Part shown: positions 33,263-42,287 of the stretch, piece by piece
How positions within the stretch are numbered: position 1 is the stretch's first letter
How the letters are laid out: each line of letters begins with the position of its first letter
Origin: Syntrophomonas sp. UBA4922
GTDB lineage: Bacteria > Bacillota > Syntrophomonadia > Syntrophomonadales > Syntrophomonadaceae
Direction of reading: 5' to 3'
Length of the DNA stretch: 64,000 nucleotides
NCBI GenBank assembly: GCA_002398825.1
Contig: DHBS01000051.1
Coordinates: forward strand, 13,245 to 77,244
The notes under the pieces: generated by a model
What the model was told of the DNA's origin: nothing
Database searches by the model: none
What the model saw: only the letters and a program-made list of their open reading frames with translations
Position numbers and translations under genes: made by a program

Positions 33263-35731
33263 ATGGCTGCGTTGGATGTGTCTGCAAGATTAAAAGAGAG
33301 ATGTTTAATAATGGATGGGGCTATGGGCACCATGTTGCAGAGGCACGGAATGCAGCCGGGCATGTGTCCTGAACTGTTCGGGGTCCAGCATCCCGAGATC
33401 CTGGCGGATATCCATTATCAATATGTGCAAGCCGGGGCTGACATCATTGAAACCAACAGTTTTGGCGCCAATTACTACAAACTGCAGGCTTACGGATTAG
33501 AAGACCGGGTGGAGGAATTAAACCTTGAGGCGGTTCGTATAGCCAAGCGGGCCAGTGCCGGCAAGGCCCTGGTGGCAGCCTCCATCGGCCCTGCCGGCAA
33601 GCTGTTGAAGCCGATGGGGACGCTTGATTTCGATGATCTGTACCGGGTTTATGCCCAGCAGATCACGGCCTGTGAAAAGGCCGGAGCCGACCTGATTTCG
33701 ATTGAAACCATGACTGATATAGGCGAGATGCGCGCTGCGGTGATTGCAGCCCAAAGCTGCTCGGGGCTGCCGGTTATTGCCCATATGAGCTTTGAAAGCG
33801 GAGGGCGCACCATGATGGGCACCGATGCGAAGACCGCCCTGATCATCCTGGAGGCCTTAAGGCCGCTGGCCATAGGAGCCAACTGCTCCGGCGGCGCCCA
33901 AGACCTTTTGCCGGTGATTGCGGAGATGGGGCGCTTAAGCGATATTTTTCTTTCGGTCGAGCCCAATGCCGGGCTACCGGTATTGGTTGACGGGAAAACG
34001 TTCTTTCCCGATTCGCCTGATGAGATGGCTGAACAGGCGCTGCGCTTGCGCCAGGCCGGGGCCAATATAATCGGGGGCTGCTGCGGCACTACCCCGGAGC
34101 ACATCCAGGCTATGGCAGCGGCCCTGCGGGGAATGACCCCGGTTAAAAGAACCGCCGCCAAAATCAGGGCGCTGGCCTCACGTTCCCGGACGGTGATGAT
34201 CGGCCATAGCCAGGAATTGGCTTTTATCGGGGAACGCATCAATCCCACCGCCCGCAAGCGCCTGGCGCAAGACATCAAAGACGGTCACATGAACCTGGTG
34301 GTAGAGGAAGCCCGCCGGCAGGTGGAGAGCGGCGCTCCCATACTGGATGTCAATATGGGGGTTCCAGGCATAGATGAGGCTGAGGCTATGGCCAAAGCGG
34401 TTATGGAGATTCAGGCCGCGGTGGACCGGCCCCTCTCCATTGACTCCACCCATCCTGAAGCCATTGAGGCCGGGCTCAAGCAGTTTGTGGGCCGGCCCCT
34501 CATAAACTCCACCACAGCTGAATATAAGCAAATAGATGTTATACTGCCCCTGGCCAAAAAATACGGGGCGGCTGTTTTAGGACTGTGTCTGGACGAAAAA
34601 GGCATTCCCGCTAACGCTGACGAACGCCTGGAGCTGGCCGGAAGAATATACCAGCAAGCCCGGGCTTTGGGTTTGAGGGATGAAGATATCTACATCGACT
34701 GCCTGGTGACGACTGCGGGAGCGGAACAGTCACGGGTGATGGAAACTCTGAAAGCCCTGACGGCGGTTAAAAACCAGCTGGGACTGGGCACGGTCCTGGG
34801 GGTGAGCAATGTTTCCCACGGCCTGCCAGCCCGGGAAATCCTGACCTCCGCCTTCCTGGCCATGGCCTGGGCGGCGGGACTGGATCTCCCGATAATGAAC
34901 CCGTTCGATGACAGAGTGCGGGATGTTACCAGGGCGGCTGCAGTGCTTTTGAATCAGGATCCGGGAGCCAAATCCTACATTGCTCATTTTCAGAACCGGA
35001 CGGCTCCGTCACAGCCGGTCCGCCATCAAGTATGCCAGCGCTGCAATATACCCGAGTTGCTCCAGGCTGCTCCCGCGGCGCAACAGGCCGATACCGCGCA
35101 GCCGGAGGGATTGAGCCCGCTGGGCCGGGCAGTTCTGGAGGGCGATCAGCAAAGTATCATGGGGCTGCTGCAGGAAGCCCTGCAAAAAGACGATGCCATG
35201 AAAGTAGTCAACCAGGATCTCATTCCGGGTATTGAGGAAGCCGGCCTGCGCTACGACCGGAAGGTGTATTTCCTGCCCCAGTTGATGATGGCGGCGGAAA
35301 CCATGAAAAAGGCCTTTACTTATTTAAAACCGCTGTTAAAAGATGAGGTGTTGGCATCCCGGAGCACGGTGGTATTGGCCACGGTCGAAGGCGATATCCA
35401 CGATATCGGCAAAAATATTGTGGGCATCATGCTGGAGAACTATGGATTTAAGGTGATCGATCTGGGCAAGGACGTTCCCTCCGCCAGGATATTGGCTGAG
35501 GCTGAGCAGCAAAAGGCGGCTATCATCGGGCTGAGCGCTTTGATGACTACCACTATGCCGCGCATGGCCGAGGTCATCGCCGGGGTCAAAGAACGGCGGC
35601 TGAGCTGTAAAGTGATGGTGGGAGGCGCGGTTTTGACCAGGGAATATGCCGATTTGATCGGCGCTGATGGATTTGCAGCGGACGCCCGCCAGGCAATCGC
35701 GGTTGCCAATGGGCTGGTTGATATAAACTAA
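33263..35731 (+). CDS. metH: Cobalamin-dependent methionine synthase, without reactivation domain
   Basis: The 822-aa protein methylates homocysteine from methyl-THF through methylcobalamin. Domains are: homocysteine/zinc (1-~295; MDGAMGTMLQ, NCSGG and GGCCGTTPEHI give the Zn cysteines), pterin-binding (~310-580; FIGERINPTARKRL, DVNMGVPG), B12 cap (~615-690) and B12-binding with GDIHDIGKNIVG at ~712. The ~330-aa AdoMet reactivation domain of E. coli MetH is absent, so oxidised cobalamin must be reduced by a separate protein. ATG 33263 has GGGAGG; TTG 33245 is too far upstream. Confidence 0.95.
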   Translation: MAALDVSARLKERCLIMDGAMGTMLQRHGMQPGMCPELFGVQHPEILADIHYQYVQAGADIIETNSFGANYYKLQAYGLEDRVEELNLEAVRIAKRASAGKALVAASIGPAGKLLKPMGTLDFDDLYRVYAQQITACEKAGADLISIETMTDIGEMRAAVIAAQSCSGLPVIAHMSFESGGRTMMGTDAKTALIILEALRPLAIGANCSGGAQDLLPVIAEMGRLSDIFLSVEPNAGLPVLVDGKTFFPDSPDEMAEQALRLRQAGANIIGGCCGTTPEHIQAMAAALRGMTPVKRTAAKIRALASRSRTVMIGHSQELAFIGERINPTARKRLAQDIKDGHMNLVVEEARRQVESGAPILDVNMGVPGIDEAEAMAKAVMEIQAAVDRPLSIDSTHPEAIEAGLKQFVGRPLINSTTAEYKQIDVILPLAKKYGAAVLGLCLDEKGIPANADERLELAGRIYQQARALGLRDEDIYIDCLVTTAGAEQSRVMETLKALTAVKNQLGLGTVLGVSNVSHGLPAREILTSAFLAMAWAAGLDLPIMNPFDDRVRDVTRAAAVLLNQDPGAKSYIAHFQNRTAPSQPVRHQVCQRCNIPELLQAAPAAQQADTAQPEGLSPLGRAVLEGDQQSIMGLLQEALQKDDAMKVVNQDLIPGIEEAGLRYDRKVYFLPQLMMAAETMKKAFTYLKPLLKDEVLASRSTVVLATVEGDIHDIGKNIVGIMLENYGFKVIDLGKDVPSARILAEAEQQKAAIIGLSALMTTTMPRMAEVIAGVKERRLSCKVMVGGAVLTREYADLIGADGFAADARQAIAVANGLVDIN

Positions 35732-35743
35732 GGGGGAGGAGCT

Positions 35744-36979
35744 ATGACCTGCAAGAAGACTTATGAGGAAATCAACGAAAAAATTCGCCGGGGAGAAGCG
35801 GTGGTTGTAACCGCTGAAGAAGTCATCGATGTGGTAGCGGAAAAAGGCTACGCTAAAGCAGCTCAGGAAATCGATGTGGTTACCACTGGAACCTTTGGCC
35901 CCATGTGCTCATCGGGGGTATTTATCAATTTCGGCCATTCCAAACCGCGCATACGCATGCAGAAAGTGTGGCTGAACGGGGTGGAGGCTTACGGAGGCAT
36001 TGCCGCCGTTGACGCCTATCTGGGCGCGACCCAGGTGGCCGACAATGACCCGGAGAATAAAGTATACCCCGGGCGTTTTATGTATGGCGGGGGCCATGTC
36101 ATCCATGACCTGGTGGCGGGAAAAGAAATCCGTCTGGAGGCTATTTCCTACGGCACCGATTGCTACCCTAACAAAAAGGTGGACACGGTAATCACCCTGG
36201 CTGATGTTAATGAAGCTTTCATGTTCAACCCCCGCAACGCTTATCAGAATTATAACTGTGCGGTGAATCTGGGGGATAAAAACATATATACCTATATGGG
36301 GGTTCTTAAACCCCGCCTGGGCAATGCGGCTTACTCGACCGCCGGCCAATTAAGCCCCTTGTTCAATGATCCCCATTATAGAACCACCGGTATCGGCACC
36401 CGCATCTTCCTGGGCGGCGGTGTAGGCTATGTGGCCTGGAATGGCACCCAGCACCATCCCAATGTGCCCCGGGGGGAAAATGGCGTACCTATGGCTACGG
36501 CCGGGACCCTCTCCCTGATAGGGGATCTGAAACAGATGGATCCCCACTGGTTGGTAGGTCTGAGTTATCTGGGCTATGGACCCACACTGGCGGTAGGGGT
36601 GGGCATCCCCATTCCCATCCTGGATGAGGAGATGCTGCGCTACACCGCGGTGAAGGATGAAGAAATCTTCTGCCCGGTGGTGGATTACCATCAGGGCTAT
36701 CCTTACGGCAATCATACCGATCTGGGTTTTGTCAGCTTCAAAGACCTCAAGAGCGGCAAGGTTACAATAAACGGCCAGGAAGTGGTGACAACTCCCCAGT
36801 CCAGTTATCCCCGGGCCAGGCAAATAGCCGGCATTCTCAAAGCATGGATTCAGGCCGGCCAATTTGAACTGACCCAACCGGTGGCAGCCTTGCCGGGAGC
36901 TGACAGCCAGATAGACTTCAAATCACTTCCTGATCGCCAGCCCAACGGGGTTTTGTCCATGGTCAGGAACAGGAGGTAG
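35744..36979 (+). CDS. Homocysteine biosynthesis protein, DUF39 family (MA1821-like)
   Basis: DUF39 proteins are implicated in forming homocysteine from aspartate semialdehyde and sulfide, shown genetically in Methanosarcina. The 411-aa protein has conserved Cys candidates at 55 (GPMCSSG) and 140 (GTDCYPNKK), and Gly-rich GTRIFLGGGVGYV. The CBS pair found at the C-terminus of the Methanosarcina protein is missing; only the DUF39 part is present. It lies 12 bp after metH under the same SAM riboswitch, so its product would be metH's substrate. Strong context, function by family. Confidence 0.88.
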   Translation: MTCKKTYEEINEKIRRGEAVVVTAEEVIDVVAEKGYAKAAQEIDVVTTGTFGPMCSSGVFINFGHSKPRIRMQKVWLNGVEAYGGIAAVDAYLGATQVADNDPENKVYPGRFMYGGGHVIHDLVAGKEIRLEAISYGTDCYPNKKVDTVITLADVNEAFMFNPRNAYQNYNCAVNLGDKNIYTYMGVLKPRLGNAAYSTAGQLSPLFNDPHYRTTGIGTRIFLGGGVGYVAWNGTQHHPNVPRGENGVPMATAGTLSLIGDLKQMDPHWLVGLSYLGYGPTLAVGVGIPIPILDEEMLRYTAVKDEEIFCPVVDYHQGYPYGNHTDLGFVSFKDLKSGKVTINGQEVVTTPQSSYPRARQIAGILKAWIQAGQFELTQPVAALPGADSQIDFKSLPDRQPNGVLSMVRNRR

Positions 36980-36985
36980 ACAGTT

Positions 36986-37408
36986 ATGAAAAACAGAGTG
37001 GTATTGTATTTCTCGGCGGTACAGTCTGAACAGCCGATTATATATCAATTGATCAAGAATACCGATTTGATAGTGAATATACTCAAGGCCGACATCAACC
37101 CGCAAAAAGAAGGCTATCTGGTAGTGGAATTGGAAGGAGACAAACCCCATTATGAGGCGGGCATCAAATTCCTGGAAAACCTGGGAGTGATCGTGGAGCC
37201 CTTGAGCCAGACAGTGGTCTGGCACGACGAATTATGCATACAATGCGGGGCTTGTGCTTCATTTTGCCCTACCCAGGCATTGTCTATCGAACGCGAAAGC
37301 ATGATCGTCTCCTTTGACAATTCCCGCTGCGTGGTCTGCGGCATGTGTCTGGAGTGCTGTCCCACCCTGGCCATAAAACTGCATTTTGAACTCAAGGAGG
37401 CTGTTTAG
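36986..37408 (+). CDS. NIL-domain ferredoxin (MA1822-like)
   Basis: The 140-aa protein has an N-terminal NIL domain (~1-75; the domain also found in methionine ABC importers) and two 4Fe-4S motifs, CIQCGACASFCP and CVVCGMCLECCP. In Methanosarcina the same NIL-ferredoxin pairs with the DUF39 protein for sulfide-based homocysteine synthesis. It starts 6 bp after the DUF39 gene. It probably supplies electrons or handles sulfur. Confidence 0.92.
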   Translation: MKNRVVLYFSAVQSEQPIIYQLIKNTDLIVNILKADINPQKEGYLVVELEGDKPHYEAGIKFLENLGVIVEPLSQTVVWHDELCIQCGACASFCPTQALSIERESMIVSFDNSRCVVCGMCLECCPTLAIKLHFELKEAV

Positions 37409-37415
37409 TTTATCT

Positions 37416-38183
37416 ATGAAAGGTGAGCGGAGTTATGTACAGAGAGACTACCGCGACTGGCATGAAGGCCAGGATTTGAAATATTTTCAGGTGCGGGTCA
37501 AACAGAGCGACCTGGCTATCGGAGTGGATCTTAAAAACTACTCCGATAGCCTTTTGACTTTATGCCGCAATTATCTGATCAGGCTGCGCGGTGAACTGGA
37601 AGATTACATCAAGCTGCAGCCTCTGTTTCAAACTACCTTGCTCCCTATCGCCCTGCGCGGTGATGCTCCGGAAATCGCCCGGCGCATGGGCCTGGCCTCC
37701 GCACCGGCCAGAGTCGGCCCCATGGCGGCAGTTGCCGGAACCATAGCCGAGCTCATGGGGGAAAAGCTGGCCCCGCTTTGCCAGGAAGTCATCGTGGAAA
37801 ACGGCGGAGATATTTATCTGAAGAGCAGTCAGGAGAGAATCGTGGCTGTATTTGCAGGCGAGTCCCGTTTCAGTTATCGTATTGGTATACGAATCGCCGG
37901 CAGCAAAGAAGGGGTGGGCATATGCACCTCCTCGGGAACAGTGGGCCACAGCTTGAGCCTGGGCAGAGCCGATGCGGTGGTCATCAGGGCTGATTCCGCA
38001 GCCCTGGCCGACGCCGTGGCCACCGGCGCAGGCAATATGGTGTCCTGCAAAGCTGATCTGATGAAGGCTGTGGATTTTGCCCGGGAAATACCCGGAGTAA
38101 CCGGGGTATTAACCATAAAAGGCGATCAAATGGCAGCCTGGGGGCAGATGGAAATCATCCCGCTCCATCACTCCAAACCATAA
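37416..38183 (+). CDS. UPF0280 family protein, putative homocysteine-synthesis partner
   Basis: A 255-aa member of UPF0280 (COG2122), related to ApbE-type folds: GPMAAVAGTIAELMGE, VIVENGGDIYL, GICTSSGTVGHS and DAVATGAGN are the family motifs. In Methanosarcina the COG2122 protein MA1715 aids sulfide assimilation into homocysteine. As last gene of this SAM-riboswitch operon it fits that role. ATG 37416 is the only in-frame ATG here; the AAGGAGG at 37394-37400 is rather far (15 nt), so a non-ATG start between them is possible. Confidence 0.87.
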   Translation: MKGERSYVQRDYRDWHEGQDLKYFQVRVKQSDLAIGVDLKNYSDSLLTLCRNYLIRLRGELEDYIKLQPLFQTTLLPIALRGDAPEIARRMGLASAPARVGPMAAVAGTIAELMGEKLAPLCQEVIVENGGDIYLKSSQERIVAVFAGESRFSYRIGIRIAGSKEGVGICTSSGTVGHSLSLGRADAVVIRADSAALADAVATGAGNMVSCKADLMKAVDFAREIPGVTGVLTIKGDQMAAWGQMEIIPLHHSKP

Positions 38184-38485
38184 AACCGATCGACAGACCG
38201 GCTCTATATGTATTGGCCCGGCCGGATAGAATTCGAATACTTCGGCAGGATTCGGATGGCAGTTGTTGAATTGTATATAAGTCGATGAATTTGAGGCAAT
38301 GGGGTTGAAAGTCCCGGGGTTTGACCTGAGGGGATTTATCTAATATACAGTTATGCAGTGCCCTTTAACCCCGGCAGCGGCCCGGCCCGATTTGTTGCGG
38401 GTTTTAGAGTAACAGCTTCAGAATGGCTGCACCCATCCCGGATTCATCCCGGGGGCACACGAATTCTTTAAAGGAGACTAGAACA
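38184..38485. other. Gene-free interval before nadE
   Basis: About 300 bases without a convincing gene. I see CCCGG-rich short inverted repeats (around 38370-38390 and 38434-38452) but no promoter, terminator or known RNA that I can support. There is no clear terminator for the homocysteine operon. Confidence 0.4.
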
Positions 38486-39238
38486 ATGAATCCGGAGGCA
38501 GTGGTAAACTATCTGGTAGAGTGGCTGCGCAGCGAGGTGGCAGCGGCTGGAAAGAACGGGGTGGTACTCGGGGTAAGCGGCGGCGTGGATTCCGCGGTAG
38601 CGGCGCTGATTGCCAAAAGGGCTTTCCCCGGCCAGACGCAGGCCTTACTCTTACCCTGTGAAAGCAATCTGACCGACCTCTGGCATGGCCAGCTCCTGGC
38701 AGAACAAAACGACATTCCCTACCAAATCGTAGACCTTGATAATCCCTACCTGCTCCTGGTGGCCCAGTTTGAGGCCTATCTCAAAACGGATCGGGACTCG
38801 GGCCAACTGCTCAAGGCCAACATAAAACCGCGCCTGCGCATGCTGACACTGTACTATCTGGCTCAAGCCAGGAACTATCTGGTGGTGGGAACCAGCAACA
38901 AAAGCGAGATCAGCGTGGGCTACAGCACTAAATATGGCGACAGTGCGGTGGATTTGCAGATACTGGGCGACTTGCTGAAGAAAGACGTATTCGCCCTGGC
39001 CAGTTACCTGCAGGTGCCGGATGTCATTATAAATAAGCCGCCTTCCGGCGGGCTGTGGGTTGGACAGACCGATGAGGGGGAAATGGGGGTCACCTATAAG
39101 CAGTTAGACGCCTATCTGAGTACAGGCGAGGGTGATGAGGCGGTTATTGCCAAAATCGAGGCCATGATGAAAGCCAACCGGCACAAACAGCACCTGCCCC
39201 GGGTAGCAGTGCTGCCCGATGATTTGAAGCTGGACTGA
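38486..39238 (+). CDS. nadE: NAD+ synthetase (ammonia-dependent type)
   Basis: NadE amidates nicotinate adenine dinucleotide to NAD+. The 250-aa protein has the PP-loop GVSGGVDSAVAAL (~33), GTSNKSEISVGYSTKYGDSAVD, and PPSGGLWVGQTDEGEMG. No glutaminase domain is present, so free ammonia is the expected donor. ATG 38486 has AAAGGAG upstream; the longer frame from 38423 is unlike the family. Confidence 0.94.
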   Translation: MNPEAVVNYLVEWLRSEVAAAGKNGVVLGVSGGVDSAVAALIAKRAFPGQTQALLLPCESNLTDLWHGQLLAEQNDIPYQIVDLDNPYLLLVAQFEAYLKTDRDSGQLLKANIKPRLRMLTLYYLAQARNYLVVGTSNKSEISVGYSTKYGDSAVDLQILGDLLKKDVFALASYLQVPDVIINKPPSGGLWVGQTDEGEMGVTYKQLDAYLSTGEGDEAVIAKIEAMMKANRHKQHLPRVAVLPDDLKLD

Positions 39239-39280
39239 AAGTGATTTACAACCAAACCGGGGAATTGAAGGGATGATGCT

Positions 39281-39967
39281 ATGAATTCCAGGCAAAAGAG
39301 TGTATTGATTCGGGTTACGGTTGCCGTAATGGTATTCCTGTATGTGGCCTATGTGGCCAACAATTATGTCCTTAGCGGCCGCCTGCCCAGATTTGACTTT
39401 GCAGTCATCACCGGGTTTGTAGGCATTTATTTTATCTGGACCATCATCTCCGAGACCTTGTTATATCAGGATCCTGATGTATTCGTCACTGAGGACGATG
39501 ATCAATGGTCTTACGCTTATCTGCAGTTGTCCTCGATGATAGCCCTTTTTTACGCCGCCATTGATTTCTTATCCACCCATTACACGCGTATTTCTGACCT
39601 GGAGCCCGGCATCATATATATAGGCGTAATTTTATTTGTAATCTCCTGTATCTATCGAGGCTGGGGCTTAAGGGCCATAGGGAAATATTTTAACCCCCGC
39701 ATCGCGGTATATGAGGGGCATCAGCTTGTTACCAGCGGCCCTTATCGAAGCATTCGCCATCCTTTATACCTGGGGGTCTTCATAAGCTTGCTGGCCATTG
39801 ATATGATTTTCAATTCCTGGGGGGCTTTATTGATTACGCTTCTCTTCACCCTGCCGGCCCTGGTCTATCGCATCAAGCTGGAGGAGGAGTTCATGTTGAA
39901 GTATTTTGGGGATCGATATAAAGAATATATGCAGAATAGCAAAAGGCTGATACCGGGACTCTGGTAG
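39281..39967 (+). CDS. Isoprenylcysteine carboxyl methyltransferase-family membrane protein
   Basis: A 228-aa integral membrane protein with about five hydrophobic segments and the ICMT/PEMT signature: VTSGPYRSIRHPLYLGVF (RHPxYxG) plus KLEEEFMLKYFGDRYKEYM at the end, which bind AdoMet and substrate. Bacterial substrates of these methyltransferases are mostly unknown. GGGATGATGCT precedes the start. Next gene is yebC. Confidence 0.85.
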   Translation: MNSRQKSVLIRVTVAVMVFLYVAYVANNYVLSGRLPRFDFAVITGFVGIYFIWTIISETLLYQDPDVFVTEDDDQWSYAYLQLSSMIALFYAAIDFLSTHYTRISDLEPGIIYIGVILFVISCIYRGWGLRAIGKYFNPRIAVYEGHQLVTSGPYRSIRHPLYLGVFISLLAIDMIFNSWGALLITLLFTLPALVYRIKLEEEFMLKYFGDRYKEYMQNSKRLIPGLW

Positions 39968-39995
39968 CATTCGGTTATTAAGGGGGTTTTATGTA

Positions 39996-40751
39996 ATGTC
40001 AGGACACTCCAAATGGGCCAATATCAAACACAAGAAAGCGCGCTCCGATGAGAAACGCGGCAAGGAATTCACTAAAGTCGCCAAAGAGATCACAATTGCG
40101 GTCAAAAGCGGCGGAGGCGGCGATCCGGAAAGCAACGCCAAGCTGAAGCTGGCCATACAAAAAGCCAAAAGCATCAATATGCCCAATGAGAACATCACCC
40201 GGGCCATAAAGAAGGGCACCGGGGAGATACAGAGCGAGGCCATCGAAGAATTTTGCTATGAGGGTTATGCCCCGGCCGGAGTAGCGGTAATGCTGGACAT
40301 TGCCACCGACAACCGCAACCGCACCGCACCTGATATCAGGCATTTATTCTCCAAGCATAACGGCAATCTGGGGGAAAGCGGCTGTGTATCCTGGATGTTC
40401 AAACGGGTGGGACTGATCAACGTTGACAAAGCCAATGCCCCGGATGAAGAAGAACTGATGCTTATGGCCCTGGAGTGCGGTGCTGATGATGTGCGCGACG
40501 AGGGCGACAGCTATGATATCATCACTGGCCAGGACAATTTTCTGGAGGTGAAGGAAGCCCTTGAAAATACGGGTATTGCCATAGCCGAGGCCGATTTAGA
40601 CATGCTGCCGGAAACCCAGGTGGAAATCAGTGATGTGGATACCGCCCTGAAAATCATCAAGTTGATAGATCTTTTAGAGGATCATGACGATGTTCAAAAA
40701 GTATATACCAATATGAATCTCACCGAGGACGTTTTAGATAAACTGAGTTAA
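39996..40751 (+). CDS. yebC: YebC/PmpR-family protein
   Basis: 251 aa, starting MSGHSKWANIKHKKARSDEKRGKEF, the hallmark of the family, with IEEFCYEGYAPAGVAVMLDIATDNRNRTA and FLEVKEALE. Members are reported as transcription regulators and, for some, as ribosome-associated factors helping translation of proline stretches. In many bacteria yebC precedes ruvC, as here. A hairpin terminator follows. Confidence 0.96.
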   Translation: MSGHSKWANIKHKKARSDEKRGKEFTKVAKEITIAVKSGGGGDPESNAKLKLAIQKAKSINMPNENITRAIKKGTGEIQSEAIEEFCYEGYAPAGVAVMLDIATDNRNRTAPDIRHLFSKHNGNLGESGCVSWMFKRVGLINVDKANAPDEEELMLMALECGADDVRDEGDSYDIITGQDNFLEVKEALENTGIAIAEADLDMLPETQVEISDVDTALKIIKLIDLLEDHDDVQKVYTNMNLTEDVLDKLS

Positions 40752-40768
40752 TAATTCAGAAAACACCA

Positions 40769-40823
40769 GGGGACAGCCGCGCCGTCTTCCCGCCGGGAGG
40801 AGTGCACCTGTCCCTTATTATTT
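40769..40823 (+). terminator. Terminator after yebC
   Basis: GGGGACAG (40769-40776) pairs with CTGTCCC (40808-40814); an inner TTCCCG/CGGGAG hairpin stabilises it; TTATTATTT follows. Confidence 0.7.
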
Positions 40824-40947
40824 AGCCTGCGGTAACAGCGACCAGATTCCGGCGGGAGTAGGCCGGCGATTCTGTGGCGTTTATCACCTTGGCAGCCCTC
40901 TCAAAAAACAGCACATCCGGGCTGATTGCGCCCTGGTCAACCCACAT
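40822..40947 (-). pseudogene. Possible remnant of a minus-strand coding sequence
   Basis: A 41-codon minus-strand frame, beginning MWVDQGAISPDVLFFERAAK and ending ATESPAYSRRNLVAVTAG, reads like natural protein, and the same frame continues upstream for a few residues (EQRYI) to a stop. There is no ribosome site. It could be the end of a decayed gene. No family was recognised; it may also be chance. The remaining interval up to 41056 holds a TATAAT-like box near 41010. Confidence 0.25.
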
Positions 40948-41056
40948 GATATAGCGCTGTTCTTAAGACCCCGGTTATAAGCATATCCGAAAGCGGCCAA
41001 GGCAGGGGTATAATTTTGCATAATTTGGCAATAATAAGTCGCAGAGGTGATAAACC

Positions 41057-41623
41057 ATGCGGCATAAGGGAATAATTGCTCTGGTTGTGGCAGCCTTGCT
41101 CCTGGGGGTGGGATTGGGATTTTTTCTCACCGGCGGGCAGCCCTTTAATAAACTGGTTAATGAACGCAAGCCGATAGTTGAGGTTGAGCCGGTACAGAGC
41201 AGGGTGGACAACAACACCCAGGTGATCTACGAGCGGGAATATCAGCAATGCGGCCATGTGGTCATTTCTGAGTTTCCCAATGCTATAGAATTGATCGGCA
41301 AAACCGTGGATGAAATCCGGCAGCTGTACAATGAACAGAACGGCTATATGGTTAAAATCGAAGGCAACACCATCACCTTGCGGCAGCTGGTCGGCGACTG
41401 GTGCCCGCAGGACTACGAGAAGACCCGGATAAAGGAATATCAGGGGCGTCTGGCCGTTTACAAGGGGCCGGATGCGGCTCATGACGAACTCTTAAGGGTT
41501 ACGACCATCAGAATAGATGTCTTGCCGGGGGAAATTGTAGCTGCCATTCGCAATGGCCAGTATGAATTTGCGAATGAAGCCATGTTAAACGACGCCCTGG
41601 ATAGCCTCGACGAATATATGTAA
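41057..41623 (+). CDS. BofC C-terminal-domain-like protein
   Basis: A 188-aa protein with an N-terminal membrane segment or signal anchor (GIIALVVAALLLGVGLGFFL) and a soluble domain with LIGKTVDEIRQLYNEQNGYMVKIEGNTITLRQLVG and YQGRLAVYKG, like the BofC C-terminal domain. BofC is a forespore-secreted inhibitor of SpoIVB signalling in Bacillus. The gene sits just before ruvC, as in other Clostridia. The sporulation role here is inference. Confidence 0.75.
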   Translation: MRHKGIIALVVAALLLGVGLGFFLTGGQPFNKLVNERKPIVEVEPVQSRVDNNTQVIYEREYQQCGHVVISEFPNAIELIGKTVDEIRQLYNEQNGYMVKIEGNTITLRQLVGDWCPQDYEKTRIKEYQGRLAVYKGPDAAHDELLRVTTIRIDVLPGEIVAAIRNGQYEFANEAMLNDALDSLDEYM

Positions 41624-41761
41624 AGGTCCCCGAACACAAGTTTGCTTATGCTAAGGCCGGTTATCTGGCCTTAGTCTTTATTTTCTGGGCTATTTACTCA
41701 TGGCACTGGAAAACAATATCAAGTATCATAAATGTATCTATGGGGTAAGGAAGTCGCTTTT

Positions 41762-42253
41762 ATGAGGGTTTTAGGACTTGACCCGGGGACTGCCCGCACC
41801 GGCTACGGGGCGGTCGAATACCGCGGCGGGCGCATGCGCCTGCTGAACTATGGCTTGATCACCACCGCTGCGGATATGGAGATGCCCCGGCGCTTGCTGT
41901 CGATCAACGGGGAATTGACTCAGCTGATTGAGGATATTCAGCCCGATGCGGTAGCGGTAGAACAGATCTACTATCACAAAAATGCCAAAACCGTAATTAC
42001 GGTGGCTCAGAGCCGCGGAGTGATTTTACTGACCAGTGCCCAGGCCGGACTCTGTATAGCCGAATACACCCCGCTGCAGGTCAAACAGGCGGTGGTCGGA
42101 TACGGCGGAGCTGATAAAAAGCAGGTGCAGTACATGGTGCAGAAGCTGCTGGCCCTCAAAGAAACGCCGCAGCCGGATGATGCTGCAGATGCCTTGGCCG
42201 CGGCCATCTGCCACCTGCACTTCCACCGCTTATCCAATTTATATAAGGCTTAG
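41762..42253 (+). CDS. ruvC: Holliday junction resolvase RuvC
   Basis: RuvC cuts Holliday junctions. The four acidic residues lie in VLGLDPGTARTGYG (Asp7), VAVEQIYY (Glu) and DDAADALAAAICH (two Asp). Length is 163 aa from ATG 41762 with AAGGAAG upstream; the longer frame from 41732 adds a non-family leader. First gene of ruvCAB. Confidence 0.96.
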   Translation: MRVLGLDPGTARTGYGAVEYRGGRMRLLNYGLITTAADMEMPRRLLSINGELTQLIEDIQPDAVAVEQIYYHKNAKTVITVAQSRGVILLTSAQAGLCIAEYTPLQVKQAVVGYGGADKKQVQYMVQKLLALKETPQPDDAADALAAAICHLHFHRLSNLYKA

Positions 42254-42287
42254 GCTATGGAAATTCGCAGGCAAAGGTGGCTTGTTT

